Of a stretch of 64,000 nucleotides of DNA, positions 1-8,086 are shown piece by piece. Source of the stretch: Streptomyces shenzhenensis (GTDB lineage Bacteria; Actinomycetota; Actinomycetes; Streptomycetales; Streptomycetaceae); contig NZ_JAJONF010000047.1 of the NCBI RefSeq assembly GCF_021462265.1, positions 1 through 64,000 of the forward strand, in the 5' to 3' direction. Under the pieces are notes generated by a model. The model was not told where the DNA came from. It made no database searches and was given only the letters and a program-made list of their open reading frames with translations. The translations under genes and the position numbers were made by a program. Every line of letters begins with the position of its first letter. Within the stretch, counting starts at the first letter, position 1.

Positions 1-293
1 CTGGTGGGTGTGTGAGGCCATCGCTTCTCCCTGGCGGACAGTGTGCGATGCGCAGTGGGTGTGTGGGCGACGGGTCACAAACGTGTTTCGGGAAAACCGT
101 CCCGGTGCTGTGAACGGCCCGGCCTGGCGGGCTGCTCGGCGCCACGTGACGAGCATGACCGGCGTATGTGGAAACTTTGTGGCCCACTTCTCGCACACGT
201 CGTGTCCTGGCCACCTGCACGGCCGGGCCCAGGAGGGAACGGCCGTATGGTGGACGGACGCATGCTGGCTGCGGTCGGCGTCCAGGTCCGGCG
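1..293. other. non-coding left edge
   Basis: No gene is supported here. Open frames exist on both strands but they lack a plausible start, a ribosome binding site and recognisable protein sequence. It lies downstream of the minus-strand hydrolase gene that ends at 294, so it may hold that gene's 3' region. I saw no convincing terminator. Confidence 0.5.
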
Positions 294-1154
294 TCAGTCG
301 TCCGCAGCCTCCGCCGCGTACTGGGAGGTGGCCGACACGTACAGCGTGTACGGGTTGCCGCGCTCACCATGTGCCGCCGTCATCGTCCTGATCACGTCGG
401 CGGCGTCTCGGCCGGCCTCCACCGCGGCGTCGAAGTCGGTGAGGTAGCGGCGGGAGGCGGCGATGATCCCGGCGGCGTCCGTCTCGTCGGCACCGGGGTG
501 CTGGTGCCCGGCGACCAGCCGTCGCGGGCGCAGGTCCTCGACGATGTCCAGCGCGTCATGCCAGCGGCTGCGCGCCGCCCGGTCCGTCTGCGCGAGCCAC
601 ATGTGGATGCCGTTGTAGGCGACGTCCCCGCCCACCACGGCGTCCAGGTCCGGGACGTGCACCACACTCGAGGGGTCGGTGTCGCTCTGGCCCACACGTA
701 CCGGCCTCAGCTCGTGCCCGTCGACGCCGATCACGTCGCCGGCCAGGGAGCGAGGAGCCACCCGCCGGTCCGGCAGCCCGCCCGGGAAGAGGGACTCCCA
801 GTAGGCCAGGTAGGGGCCGCTGAGCTGTTCCTCGGCGAGCGGCACCACCTCGGGCAGCGCCACCGCCACCGCGTCGGGGAAGGCGTCGAGGACGACGGAC
901 AGTCCCAGGAAGTGGTCCGCGTGGCCATGGGTGACGTAGACCGTGGTCAGGACTTTGCCGGTGGCCCGGATCCAGTCGGTGAGATCGTGTGCCTCCTCGG
1001 CCGTGATGAGCGCGTCGACGAGCGCGGCCTCGCGGGGGCCGTGCACGAGTGTCGCCGTGCTGGCGGGCCAGGTGGCCCGCTGCCGCGTGTCCCAGCCCCG
1101 CACTGGGCCGGCGATGGGCTTGTAGTCGCTGGTGAAGACGTCGATCGACAGCAT
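294..1154 (-). CDS. MBL-fold metallo-hydrolase
   Basis: A 286-residue metallo-beta-lactamase-fold protein. The zinc-binding signature THGHADH lies at residues 75-81, after an N-terminal beta-rich stretch, and further histidines and aspartates follow (DVAYNGIHMW, VAGHQHPG). These positions fit the remaining metal ligands of the family. There is no signal peptide, so it is probably cytoplasmic. Known relatives include glyoxalase II-like thioesterases, lactonases and other hydrolases; the substrate cannot be read from the sequence. I chose the ATG at 1154 because the protein similarity begins there and a GGAACGGAGC ribosome site precedes it; a longer frame reaching 1331 would add low-complexity arginine-rich residues. 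It lies downstream of the minus-strand alpha/beta hydrolase, 264 bp away, so co-transcription is possible but unproven. Confidence 0.85.
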   Translation of the reverse strand: MLSIDVFTSDYKPIAGPVRGWDTRQRATWPASTATLVHGPREAALVDALITAEEAHDLTDWIRATGKVLTTVYVTHGHADHFLGLSVVLDAFPDAVAVALPEVVPLAEEQLSGPYLAYWESLFPGGLPDRRVAPRSLAGDVIGVDGHELRPVRVGQSDTDPSSVVHVPDLDAVVGGDVAYNGIHMWLAQTDRAARSRWHDALDIVEDLRPRRLVAGHQHPGADETDAAGIIAASRRYLTDFDAAVEAGRDAADVIRTMTAAHGERGNPYTLYVSATSQYAAEAADD

Positions 1155-1418
1155 CCGTGCTGCTCCGTTCCCGTACTGACAGTGGTGGATTCTGCTACGC
1201 CCGGTGCCACCGTGGGCGCGGTCGGTGGAGTGTTTGTGCACTCGTCGGCGGTGTGCGGTCCACCGGCAGCGGCCCGTCGGCGTGATCTCGCCGACGCCTC
1301 GCCCGACTCGGGCGTGCGGTGGTCCTGCCACCCCCGGACTGCGACACGCATTTCTTGATGGCCGACCGGGAGGTGCCTTCTCTCCTGCCCGGCACCGGTG
1401 GCTCGGCGCCGGTCTCGC

Positions 1419-2255
1419 TCAGAGGGAGAGGAAGCGGTTGACCTCGTGGGCGAAGTCCTCGGGGTGCTGGAAGAGGAACCCGTGTCCGGCGTCGCTGTAC
1501 AGGACGACCTTGGCGTCCGGCAGCCGCTGCGACATCGCGTAGGTGGCGTAGGCGTGGATCATCACGTCGTGGGCGCCGTTGGCGACCAGGACGGGCAGGG
1601 TGAGCTCCTCCTGCCGCTCCCAGTAGCCCTTGAAGCTGCCGATGGCGGCCAGCTGACCACGGAAGGCCTCGTCGCTCACCGCGGCGTTCGACTGCTTGAG
1701 CCGGTGGTCCAGCCGCCGCAGGGACGCCAGGCCGGCGGCCCGCGCCTTCTCGGTCTCCGGGTAGAAGAGGTAGAGGAAGTCCTCGTCGCCGTTGTCCGGC
1801 TTGCCGGTGGTCTGGGCGACACGCGCCGGCGGGGCGGGCAGGTCGGGAACACCACCGGGCGAACTGCCGGAGACCACCAGGCGGTGCACCAGTTGCGGCG
1901 CGGCCAGGGCGACGCCCTGGGCGACGATGCCGCCCATGGACCAGCCCAGCACGTCGATGTCGGTCAGGCCCAGGGCGCCGATGAAGGCCAGAGAGCCCTG
2001 CACGAGGCCGTCCATGGTCACCGGCGGTGTGCCGGTGGAGAAGTTGGTGCCGCGGTTGTCGAAGACGATGACCTCGCGCTGTGCCGCCAGCAGATCGAGG
2101 AAAGCCGGGTCCCAGTGATCGATGGTGCCGCGCAGACGCATGTGCATGACGAGCGGGCGGGTCCCCTCGCGTCCGAAACGACGGTAGGCGAAGCGCTCGC
2201 CTTCGGGGCCGTCGACGTAACGCGTCTCGGCCGAGTCGGCCAGGTAGCTGGTCAT
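1419..2255 (-). CDS. alpha/beta hydrolase
   Basis: A 278-residue alpha/beta hydrolase-fold enzyme. The nucleophile elbow GWSMGG places the catalytic serine at residue 106. NGAHDVMI and DAGHGF later in the chain carry the expected acid and histidine. The usual HG oxyanion motif is replaced by MHMRLRGTIDHWDP, a form seen in hydrolases related to haloperoxidases and esterases. No signal peptide is visible, so it should be cytoplasmic. The ATG at 2255 is preceded by GGAGTCACCC on the minus strand. The substrate is unknown; the neighbouring MBL-fold enzyme and decayed oxidoreductases suggest a small-molecule or aromatic detoxification setting, which is only inference. Confidence 0.85.
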   Translation of the reverse strand: MTSYLADSAETRYVDGPEGERFAYRRFGREGTRPLVMHMRLRGTIDHWDPAFLDLLAAQREVIVFDNRGTNFSTGTPPVTMDGLVQGSLAFIGALGLTDIDVLGWSMGGIVAQGVALAAPQLVHRLVVSGSSPGGVPDLPAPPARVAQTTGKPDNGDEDFLYLFYPETEKARAAGLASLRRLDHRLKQSNAAVSDEAFRGQLAAIGSFKGYWERQEELTLPVLVANGAHDVMIHAYATYAMSQRLPDAKVVLYSDAGHGFLFQHPEDFAHEVNRFLSL

Positions 2256-2622
2256 GGGTGACTCCTGTCATCGGATGGTGTGCGGTCGGAGTGGGTGCGC
2301 CCGGCGTCCGGGTGACGAGCGGTCGAGGCGTGTGTCCGTGCGGAGGCCGGACCCCGGCGGTTCCCGGCCACGGCCGGTGCCCGGTCGTCCGCGCCGGGCG
2401 TCGCGGCGGCGCTGTCCCAGCATCCTCCGGCGGTGTGGACGGTTTGTGGGTGTCGCGCGCACGGCCAAGCTCCTCTGGTGTGTCACCGACCCGGCACACG
2501 TGTGCCCTCCTGAGGGGTACGGCGACGAACCCGTCGTCCGGGTGGTGGGGCAGGCCGTGAACTGGTGCGGGTCGGCGGAGGCACGTGACGCAACCGGCGC
2601 ACACTTTCCGTACCCGTTGCGG
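2256..2622. other. intergenic, no gene seen
   Basis: About 370 bp between the alpha/beta hydrolase start and the decayed regulator scrap. It contains the 5' region of the hydrolase. I found no supported coding sequence or clear hairpin; open frames here are arginine/proline-rich shadows of the high G+C content. Confidence 0.4.
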
Positions 2623-2752
2623 CCCGCGAAGCCGTTCGCCGAACGCCGTGTGTGCGGGCCCGCTCGTAGTGGATCGCTTCGGCCTCGGGCACCGAGAGCG
2701 CGAGGGCGAAGAGCCTCTCGGCCTCGGCCCCGTCGCTCAGGGTCGCCTGTGA
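2623..2752 (-). pseudogene. remnant of a large LuxR-type regulator
   Basis: Minus-strand translation reads DGAEAERLFALAL, then IHYERARTH, and continues after a one-base frame change as AFGERLRG. This is the pattern of the TPR-like tail of ATP-dependent (LAL) LuxR regulators, where FERARTxLAYGERLRR precedes the C-terminal helix-turn-helix. No start codon, ATPase part or helix-turn-helix is left. It reads as a frameshifted scrap about 40 residues long. The assignment rests on motif memory only. Its neighbours downstream on the other side are two other decayed genes, which supports decay rather than coincidence. Confidence 0.4.
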
Positions 2753-2771
2753 CCGGGTGACGGGTGTGCTG

Positions 2772-2861
2772 TCACTGCCTGAGGATGAGCGACGCCAGGA
2801 AGGATCCGGCGCTGCCGCCGCCCACGACGATGTGGTCGAACGTGTTGTCCATGCGAGTCAT
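2772..2861 (-). pseudogene. N-terminal stub of a GMC oxidoreductase
   Basis: A 29-codon frame starting at ATG 2861 (alternative ATG 2852) with an upstream AGGGAGACC ribosome site. It encodes FDHIVVGGGSAGS, the FAD-binding dinucleotide fold that opens glucose-methanol-choline oxidoreductases, and stops at TGA 2772-2774 about 14 residues later. Full-length members are 500-550 residues, so more than 90% is missing. The rest is not found downstream. It follows the decayed alcohol dehydrogenase on the same strand with 85 bp between them, suggesting both once formed an oxidation operon. A functional micropeptide cannot be excluded but is unlikely. Confidence 0.6.
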
Positions 2862-2946
2862 GCTTGCCCGGGTCTCCCTGCGGAAGGGTGGTTCGGCCGT
2901 CCCGCGACGGCGGGAGGCCCGTACCGGTGGATCTCGCGTTCTCCGG

Positions 2947-3204
2947 TCAGCACGGGGTCAGGACCATGCGGAAGCGGGCCGCGCCGCGGAGCATGCGGTC
3001 GTAGGCGTGCGCGGCGTCGGCGAGTTCCTCCTGTTCCGTGAGCGGAGCGATGTCATGCGCCTCGGCGAAGCGCAGATGGTGTCCGTTGCCGGCGGGTGTC
3101 CCGGTGAGGATCCGTACGTGGCCCGCGGCCGGCTGGACCAGCTCTCGCCCGGTGAGCCGCAGACCGCCGTCCGGCGCGACCTCGACAGCGCGGTACACAG
3201 GCAT
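2947..3204 (-). pseudogene. internally deleted zinc alcohol dehydrogenase
   Basis: An 85-residue frame from ATG 3204 with a GAGGGAGACC ribosome site. Residues 1-33 (MPVYRAVEV... GHVRI) match the first strands of medium-chain zinc alcohol dehydrogenases. From about residue 40 the frame jumps to the family's C-terminus (LRFAEAHDIAPLTE, then AAHAYDRMLRGAARFRMVLT). The catalytic zinc site (GxCHSD), the structural zinc cysteines and the NAD(P)-binding GxGxxG are all missing, about 250 residues. The frame is kept across the join, so it could still be translated, but it cannot be an active dehydrogenase. The downstream GMC stub is also truncated, which points to one deletion-prone operon. Confidence 0.75.
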
Positions 3205-3347
3205 GCTTGGTCTCCCTCACGTGTGACGACGGCAGCCGGCATGGCCACATGTGACAGCCCGGCCCCGTCCCTGGTGCACGGCGCGGGCCCTCGACGGCGA
3301 CGGTGACGCCGTCCCACACCCCGTGCCTTCCCCATCCTCGGCCATCG

Positions 3348-3359
3348 TTGTGGACACAA
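3348..3359. promoter_or_regulatory. short dyad in decayed intergenic region
   Basis: TTGTG and CACAA flank a 2-bp centre as a perfect inverted repeat, 143 bp upstream of the decayed alcohol dehydrogenase start. It could be the operator of the lost operon. At 12 bp, chance is possible. Confidence 0.25.
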
Positions 3360-3496
3360 TGTGGGTGTGCCTTCGCCACCGAATGTCACCCGCCGGCGTA
3401 TTCCGAGGTGGGCGGTTCCGCACGCGACCAGCCGCCGGCGTCACACGCGCGGTAACAGGTGTCTCGTCCATGCCCACGACGGCGGGAAGGACGTGC

Positions 3497-4492
3497 TCAG
3501 GCTGGTGGTGTCGTGGCCGGCGTACGGCTGTCGGGCAGCCGCCACACGTCGGGGTGTGCGGCGGAGAGGCCACGGGCCGTCAACCGGCACATGGCGACGA
3601 AGCCGGCCACCGCACCCGAGTCGTCGTCGCCGCGCCACATGACGCTCATGCGGTTGTAGAGCCCGCGTATCGGCACGAAGGCCACTTCCGGACGCTCGGC
3701 GAACCGGAAGGAGGCAGGAACCGCCGACACCCCGAGCCCCGCCGCGACCAGGTCCGTCACCGCCGAGGGCGCTGTCGGCACCACGTTCAGACCGACCCGC
3801 GCGGCCTGCGCGGCGGCCTGCAACTGCGCCCAGCAGTGGCCGCGTTCACGCAAGGGGAAGAGCAGTGGGTCATCGGCCAGGTCGGAGACCGTGACCTCTT
3901 CCGCGCATGCCTTCGGGTGGCCCCGTGCCACGAGAGCACTGGTGTGTTCCTCGATCAGCGCCTCGCTCACACATCCGTCGGCCGGGTACTCGTTCCAGGT
4001 GAGCACCGCGTCGACCCGCCCACCGGCGAGCGCGGCCGTCTCGTCGTGGTCGTCCAGGCCGGTCACCGACACCTGCACATGGGGGTGTGCGGTGCGGAAG
4101 GACCGCAGCGTCTCGGCGAGGAGGCCGCCGGGTGGCCCTGGCAGTGGTGCCGACACCGTCAACATCACCGAATCGGCGCGGCCCTCGGCGACCGACCGGG
4201 CGGCGAGGACCAGCCGCCGGTTCTGTGCCAGTGCCCGCTCGGCGTGTGGCGCGATCAACCGGCCGGCCGCGGTGAGTTCGGCGCCCCGGGACGTCCGGTC
4301 GAAGAGCGCCACGCCGAGCAGCCGTTCCAACTGCTGCACCTGTCTGCTGAGCGCCGGCTGGGCGACGCCGATGCTGCTCGCGGCGTGCCGGAAGTGCCCC
4401 TCCCGTGCGACGGCGAGGAAGGCTCTCAGCAGCCGGGGCTCCACGTCCGGCTCGGACGGTGTCGTCCCGAAGGGCGGTTCTGACGTGTTCAC
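3497..4492 (-). CDS. LysR family transcriptional regulator
   Basis: A 331-residue LysR-type regulator. The winged helix-turn-helix occupies roughly residues 16-78 (LLRAFLAVAREGHFRHAA, then QPALSRQVQQLERLLG and LFDRTSRG), followed by a periplasmic-binding-protein-like effector domain. I chose GTG 4492 because the ribosome site GAAGGTGA lies 7 bases upstream and similarity begins soon after; a longer frame to 4567 adds unrelated residues. It is divergent from the cupin gene at 4671, the classical layout in which a LysR protein controls its neighbour and itself from the shared 178-bp region, which contains nested inverted repeats. The ligand is unknown. Confidence 0.9.
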   Translation of the reverse strand: MNTSEPPFGTTPSEPDVEPRLLRAFLAVAREGHFRHAASSIGVAQPALSRQVQQLERLLGVALFDRTSRGAELTAAGRLIAPHAERALAQNRRLVLAARSVAEGRADSVMLTVSAPLPGPPGGLLAETLRSFRTAHPHVQVSVTGLDDHDETAALAGGRVDAVLTWNEYPADGCVSEALIEEHTSALVARGHPKACAEEVTVSDLADDPLLFPLRERGHCWAQLQAAAQAARVGLNVVPTAPSAVTDLVAAGLGVSAVPASFRFAERPEVAFVPIRGLYNRMSVMWRGDDDSGAVAGFVAMCRLTARGLSAAHPDVWRLPDSRTPATTPPA

Positions 4493-4561
4493 AGAATAAG
4501 TCACCTTCGCGGTCGAGACGCCGGACGCGGCACACCTATGTCCGTGGCGGACAACCCACAC

Positions 4562-4614
4562 GTCCAAGAGGGTATTCCGTCATGGCATCACCTGATGACG
4601 AAACGGTCTTGGAC
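4562..4614. promoter_or_regulatory. nested inverted repeats in LysR/cupin divergent region
   Basis: GTCCAAG (4562-4568) and CTTGGAC (4608-4614) form a 7-bp inverted repeat. Near its centre lies a second dyad, CATCA-CC-TGATG (4586-4597). Both sit between the divergent LysR and cupin genes, where a LysR operator would be expected. Binding is inferred from position only. Confidence 0.35.
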
Positions 4615-4670
4615 GGTCGTGGACGCCCTCCGCTGGGATGGACGCAACCCGCATCGGAAGCGAGGAACAC

Positions 4671-5171
4671 GTGACGTCCCTGTCCGGCAACACAGCCGCC
4701 CCTGTCCTGACGGACCCCGGCACCCAGACCGCCGTCCATTTCCTGGGGGGCCTGGTCCGCATGCGGGCCAGGGCCACCGACACCGCGGGGGCGTACGCCC
4801 TCCTGGAGCACACCGGGGAACGCGGCTACATGTCCCCGCTGCACCTGCACGAGTCGGACGAGGAGACGTTCCTGGTCCTCGAAGGCACGCTGCGGGTCGA
4901 GGTCGGCAACGAGGTGCGCGGCGTGGGGGCGGGCGGCCTGGCCATGCTGCCCAGGGGACTCGCCCACGGCTTCGTCGTCACCTCACCGCAGGCACGGTTC
5001 CTGACCCTGTACACCCCCGGCGGCGGCTTCGACGAGTTCGTCGCCGAGATCGGCGTCCCCCTCGCCACCGGCCAGGACCCCTCGGCCGGTGAAGTCCCCG
5101 ACCCGCAGGAACTGACCCGCATCGCGTCCTTCTACGGCATCCAGATCGTCGGCCCGCCGCTGCTCCCGTGA
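4671..5171 (+). CDS. cupin-domain protein
   Basis: A 166-residue single-domain cupin. The metal-binding motif HLHESDEETFLVLEG gives two histidines and a glutamate, and HGFVV supplies the later histidine, so a metal-dependent active site is plausible. The tail resembles small cupins annotated as quercetin-2,3-dioxygenase-like, but the reaction is unknown. I chose GTG 4671, preceded by GGAAGCGAGGAA; an in-frame ATG at 4638 would add eleven residues including the ribosome site itself. It is divergent from the LysR gene, its likely regulator. Confidence 0.8.
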   Translation: MTSLSGNTAAPVLTDPGTQTAVHFLGGLVRMRARATDTAGAYALLEHTGERGYMSPLHLHESDEETFLVLEGTLRVEVGNEVRGVGAGGLAMLPRGLAHGFVVTSPQARFLTLYTPGGGFDEFVAEIGVPLATGQDPSAGEVPDPQELTRIASFYGIQIVGPPLLP

Positions 5172-5804
5172 GCCCGGGGCCCGGTCCTCCGAGCGAGGCG
5201 GACCCGCACCCCGGCGGGTCCGTCCCCCTGGCCGCTCACGTGCGAAACCTCAGGGCCGCCGGCCGCCGTCACGCCCGTGGTGAGCCCTGAGAACACCACC
5301 GTAGGAGGGTGTGGGGCCGCATGCGGAAGGCTGCCACCGCACGGAAGGCGGCGGCGCTCGGCTACGGACCGTCGTTCCTGGTCGGCCGGCAGGTGGCCGT
5401 ACAACTCGGCCTGACGCTGCACCGCTCCTCGGAGCACGCGGTCTGACCGCCCCGCACCCGGGCCGACGCCGTGCGCCGACCGCGCCGTGCTGCCCCTTTC
5501 GGGCGTGCGGCGTGCAACTGGCCGATCCGCTCAGGTGCGACGGTGAACGACTCGACTTCTTCCGTTGCGGGCACCGGTCACCCGAGAGGAGGGGCGCTGG
5601 GCCGACTCGGCCGCCGGGGCGATCCCTCGGCCCGGCCGCTCGCGCGCCCCAGGTTGTCCCACGAGTCCCAGGGGGTGCCCGGCGAAGGCGGCGGCCGGGC
5701 GGGGGGCGGCCGAGTCGGCCGGTCTGGGTGTTGTGCTGGTCGAAGCGGCGGCCGTCGGCGGCGTCCGGCTCGCCCTGCCGGTGGCCGTGCGTTTGGTGGA
5801 CGGC
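5172..5804. other. 633-bp intergenic stretch, mostly empty
   Basis: Between the cupin gene and the convergent end of the TetR gene. Only one small frame with a ribosome site (5321-5446) deserves mention and is listed separately. Other open frames are alanine/arginine/proline-rich and lack support. The stretch may contain further decayed sequence that I could not recognise. Confidence 0.4.
5321..5446 (+). CDS. doubtful 41-residue small ORF
   Basis: ATG 5321 follows a GTAGGAGGGT ribosome-site-like sequence at a slightly long spacing. The 41-residue product begins with a basic stretch (MRKAATARKAAAL), and the segment GYGPSFLVGRQVA resembles the effector-domain region of some LysR proteins, so it may be a remnant. 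I do not recognise it as a known small protein. Treat it as hypothetical. Confidence 0.2.
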   Translation: MRKAATARKAAALGYGPSFLVGRQVAVQLGLTLHRSSEHAV

Positions 5805-6473
5805 TCATCCGGTGCGGGTGGCCAGACCGGCGGCGACGGTGCGGGCGGTGCTGGTCAGGCGGGGTGGGAAGTCGACGATCGCGTGGGCGAGGCGGGGTTC
5901 CTCCGCGTAGAGACGGGCCAGGGCTTCGGGTGGGGTGGAGATCTGCCACAGGGCGCCGGCGACCAGGCTGACCGTGCTGACGAGTTCCCGGGTGGCCGCT
6001 TCGTCCAGGGCCGGCTGGAAGCGGGCGCCGGTCCTCGCCATGTCGTCCAGGGCGGCGAGTGCCGCCAACTTGTACGTCAGGACGGCTTCGGCGGAGACGT
6101 GGCGCTCGAGGTGAAGCGCCGCGTGCGCGAGCAGGTCGCACAACAGCGGCTGGTCCACGAGGGTCCGGCTCAGTGCCCTGGCCAGTTCGTCGGCCGTGCC
6201 GTCCGTCCGCCCCTCCAGCGCCGCCCGCAGATCGTTTGCCCATCGTGTCCAGCACTCGGCGGTGAGCCGCAGGTAGATGTCCTCGCGGGTCTCGACGTAG
6301 CGCAGGACCGCCGACTTGTTGATGCCCGTCCGGGCGGCGATGTCGGTCAGGGTCACCGCGCGTACACCCTTCTCCAGGGCCAGGGAGCGCGCCGCGTCCA
6401 TGATCGCGGCAAGTCGCAGTTCCTTGTGCTCCGGCCTGCGTGCACGTCGTACGTGGGGAGGCAACTCGTTCAC
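5805..6473 (-). CDS. TetR family transcriptional regulator
   Basis: A 222-residue TetR-type repressor. The N-terminal helix-turn-helix is at about residues 20-66 (AIMDAARSLALEKGVRAVTL, then AARTGINKSAVLRYVETREDIYLRL). The remaining helices form the ligand and dimer domain. The gene is divergent from the aldehyde dehydrogenase at 6647, and a good inverted repeat lies in the shared 173-bp region. It most likely represses itself and the dehydrogenase until an aldehyde or related compound binds; this is inferred from layout. Confidence 0.9.
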   Translation of the reverse strand: MNELPPHVRRARRPEHKELRLAAIMDAARSLALEKGVRAVTLTDIAARTGINKSAVLRYVETREDIYLRLTAECWTRWANDLRAALEGRTDGTADELARALSRTLVDQPLLCDLLAHAALHLERHVSAEAVLTYKLAALAALDDMARTGARFQPALDEAATRELVSTVSLVAGALWQISTPPEALARLYAEEPRLAHAIVDFPPRLTSTARTVAAGLATRTG

Positions 6474-6495
6474 TCCGCCAATTTAGCAAAACGCT

Positions 6496-6514
6496 GTTCA
6501 CTTGTTTAGTGAAC
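6496..6514. promoter_or_regulatory. probable TetR operator
   Basis: GTTCACT (6496-6502) and AGTGAAC (6508-6514) form a perfect 7-bp inverted repeat with a 5-bp centre. The outer flanks repeat AACGCTGTT directly on both sides (6490-6498 and 6512-6520). The site lies 22 bp from the TetR start and about 130 bp before the aldehyde dehydrogenase, and the local A+T content is higher than around it. Confidence 0.6.
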
Positions 6515-6646
6515 GCTGTTGCGTTAAGTTGGTCGAGCGGCAGGGAGTCCGGCTGTGCCGGGCGCACGCCATCCGTGCGAGCCGGTGCCCTCACTCGCCG
6601 TCCTCCTTCGCTTCCCGTGCCCACACCCTCGTGAAAGGGACTCTCA

Positions 6647-8086
6647 GTGATCACGTACGACAAGCTGTACATCGGCGGACGTTGGACCGAACCGGTCAAG
6701 AAGGAACTGCTGGAGGTCCGCTCCCCGCACGACCGATCCCTCGTCGGGCGGGCCGCCGAGGCCACGAAGCCCGATGTGGACCTGGCGGTCGCCATCGCAC
6801 GCAAGGCCTTCGACGAGGGCCCCTGGCCGCGCATGACCCCGGCCGAGCGGCATGAGGTGGTCGTCCGTTTCAACGACCTCTACGCCAAGCGCGCCGAGGA
6901 GATCGCCGACCTCACCACGGCCGAGAACGGCAGCGCCCGCTGGTTCACCGGTTGGACGGCGGCCGCGCTGTCCCAGCAGACCGACGCCTTCCTGCGCGCC
7001 GCGGCCGCCCTGCCCTGGGAGGAGGAGATGCCCCGGACCGACGGCGCGGGCGGCCGCATCCTCGTGCGCCGGGAGCCGGTGGGAGTCGTCGCCGCCGTCA
7101 TCCCCTGGAACGCGCCGCACCAGTCCGCACTCGTCAAGATCGTCCCCGCCCTGCTGGCGGGCTGCACCGTCGTCCTCAAGTCCTCGCCCGAGAACGCCCT
7201 CGTCACGCTGCTGCTGGGGGAGATCCTCACCGCCGCGGGTGTGCCGGAGGGGGTGGTCAGCATCCTGCCGGCAGACCGCGAGACCAGTGAACACCTCGTC
7301 TCCCACCCCGATGTCGACAAGATCGCCTTCACCGGTTCGACGGGCGCCGGACGCGCCATCGCGGCCATCGCCGGTCGGCAGCTGAAGCGGGTGAGTCTGG
7401 AACTCGGCGGCAAGTCCGCCGCCATCGTGCTGGAGGACGCCGACCTCGACGCCATGGTGGAGGGGCTGAAGTTCCTCTCCTTCGCCAACAACGGCGAGGC
7501 CTGCGTCGCCCACACCCGGATCCTGGTGCACCGCAGCCGCTACGACGAGGCCGTGCACAGGCTGAAGGACCTCGTCGAGTCGCTGACCGTCGGAGATCCC
7601 GGCGACCCCGGTACCTTCGTCGGTCCCATGGTCAGGGCCGATCAGCAGGCGCGCGTGCGCTCCTACATCGAGACGGGCATCCGGGAGGGTGCCCGGCTCG
7701 TCACGGGCGGCCCCGAGGTGCCGGCCGGCCTGGAAGGCGGCTACTACGTCACCCCCACCCTCTTCGCCGATGTCGACAACTCGATGACCATCGCGCGGGA
7801 GGAGATCTTCGGCCCGGTGCTCGTGGTCATACCGTTCGGGGACGACGACGAGGCGGTGCGCATCGCCAACGACTCCCCCTACGGTCTCGGCGGCGGTGTC
7901 TGGACGGCCGACGAGGGCCGCGCGCTGGAGATCGCGCGGCGCATCCGCACCGGCACCTTCTCCGTCAACGGCGCGCCGTTCTCCTTCGACGCCCCCTTCG
8001 GGGGATTCAAGAACAGCGGCATCGGCAGGGAGTTCGGCACGGTCGGGCTTGGCCAGTACGTCGAGTACAAGACGATAGCCTCCTGA
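6647..8086 (+). CDS. NAD(P)-dependent aldehyde dehydrogenase
   Basis: A 479-residue member of the aldehyde dehydrogenase superfamily, close to the usual 480-500 residues. The Rossmann motif FTGSTGAG, the general-base glutamate E252 in ELGGKS and the catalytic cysteine C286 in NNGEACV are all present, 34 residues apart as in the family. The IFGPVL and FGGFKNSGIGRE segments near the C-terminus also fit. It oxidises an aldehyde to a carboxylate in the cytoplasm; the substrate is not evident. The start is GTG 6647, preceded by GAAAGGGA. It is divergent from a TetR gene, its likely repressor. Confidence 0.93.
   Translation: MITYDKLYIGGRWTEPVKKELLEVRSPHDRSLVGRAAEATKPDVDLAVAIARKAFDEGPWPRMTPAERHEVVVRFNDLYAKRAEEIADLTTAENGSARWFTGWTAAALSQQTDAFLRAAAALPWEEEMPRTDGAGGRILVRREPVGVVAAVIPWNAPHQSALVKIVPALLAGCTVVLKSSPENALVTLLLGEILTAAGVPEGVVSILPADRETSEHLVSHPDVDKIAFTGSTGAGRAIAAIAGRQLKRVSLELGGKSAAIVLEDADLDAMVEGLKFLSFANNGEACVAHTRILVHRSRYDEAVHRLKDLVESLTVGDPGDPGTFVGPMVRADQQARVRSYIETGIREGARLVTGGPEVPAGLEGGYYVTPTLFADVDNSMTIAREEIFGPVLVVIPFGDDDEAVRIANDSPYGLGGGVWTADEGRALEIARRIRTGTFSVNGAPFSFDAPFGGFKNSGIGREFGTVGLGQYVEYKTIAS

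Noticed and set aside
168..1358. Plus-strand open frame across the MBL-fold gene
   Set aside because: The minus strand carries the THGHADH motif in the same DNA; the plus frame has no family features.
5311..5910. 199-codon plus-strand frame before the TetR gene
   Set aside because: Arginine/proline/glycine-rich, overlaps the end of the TetR gene and has no motif.
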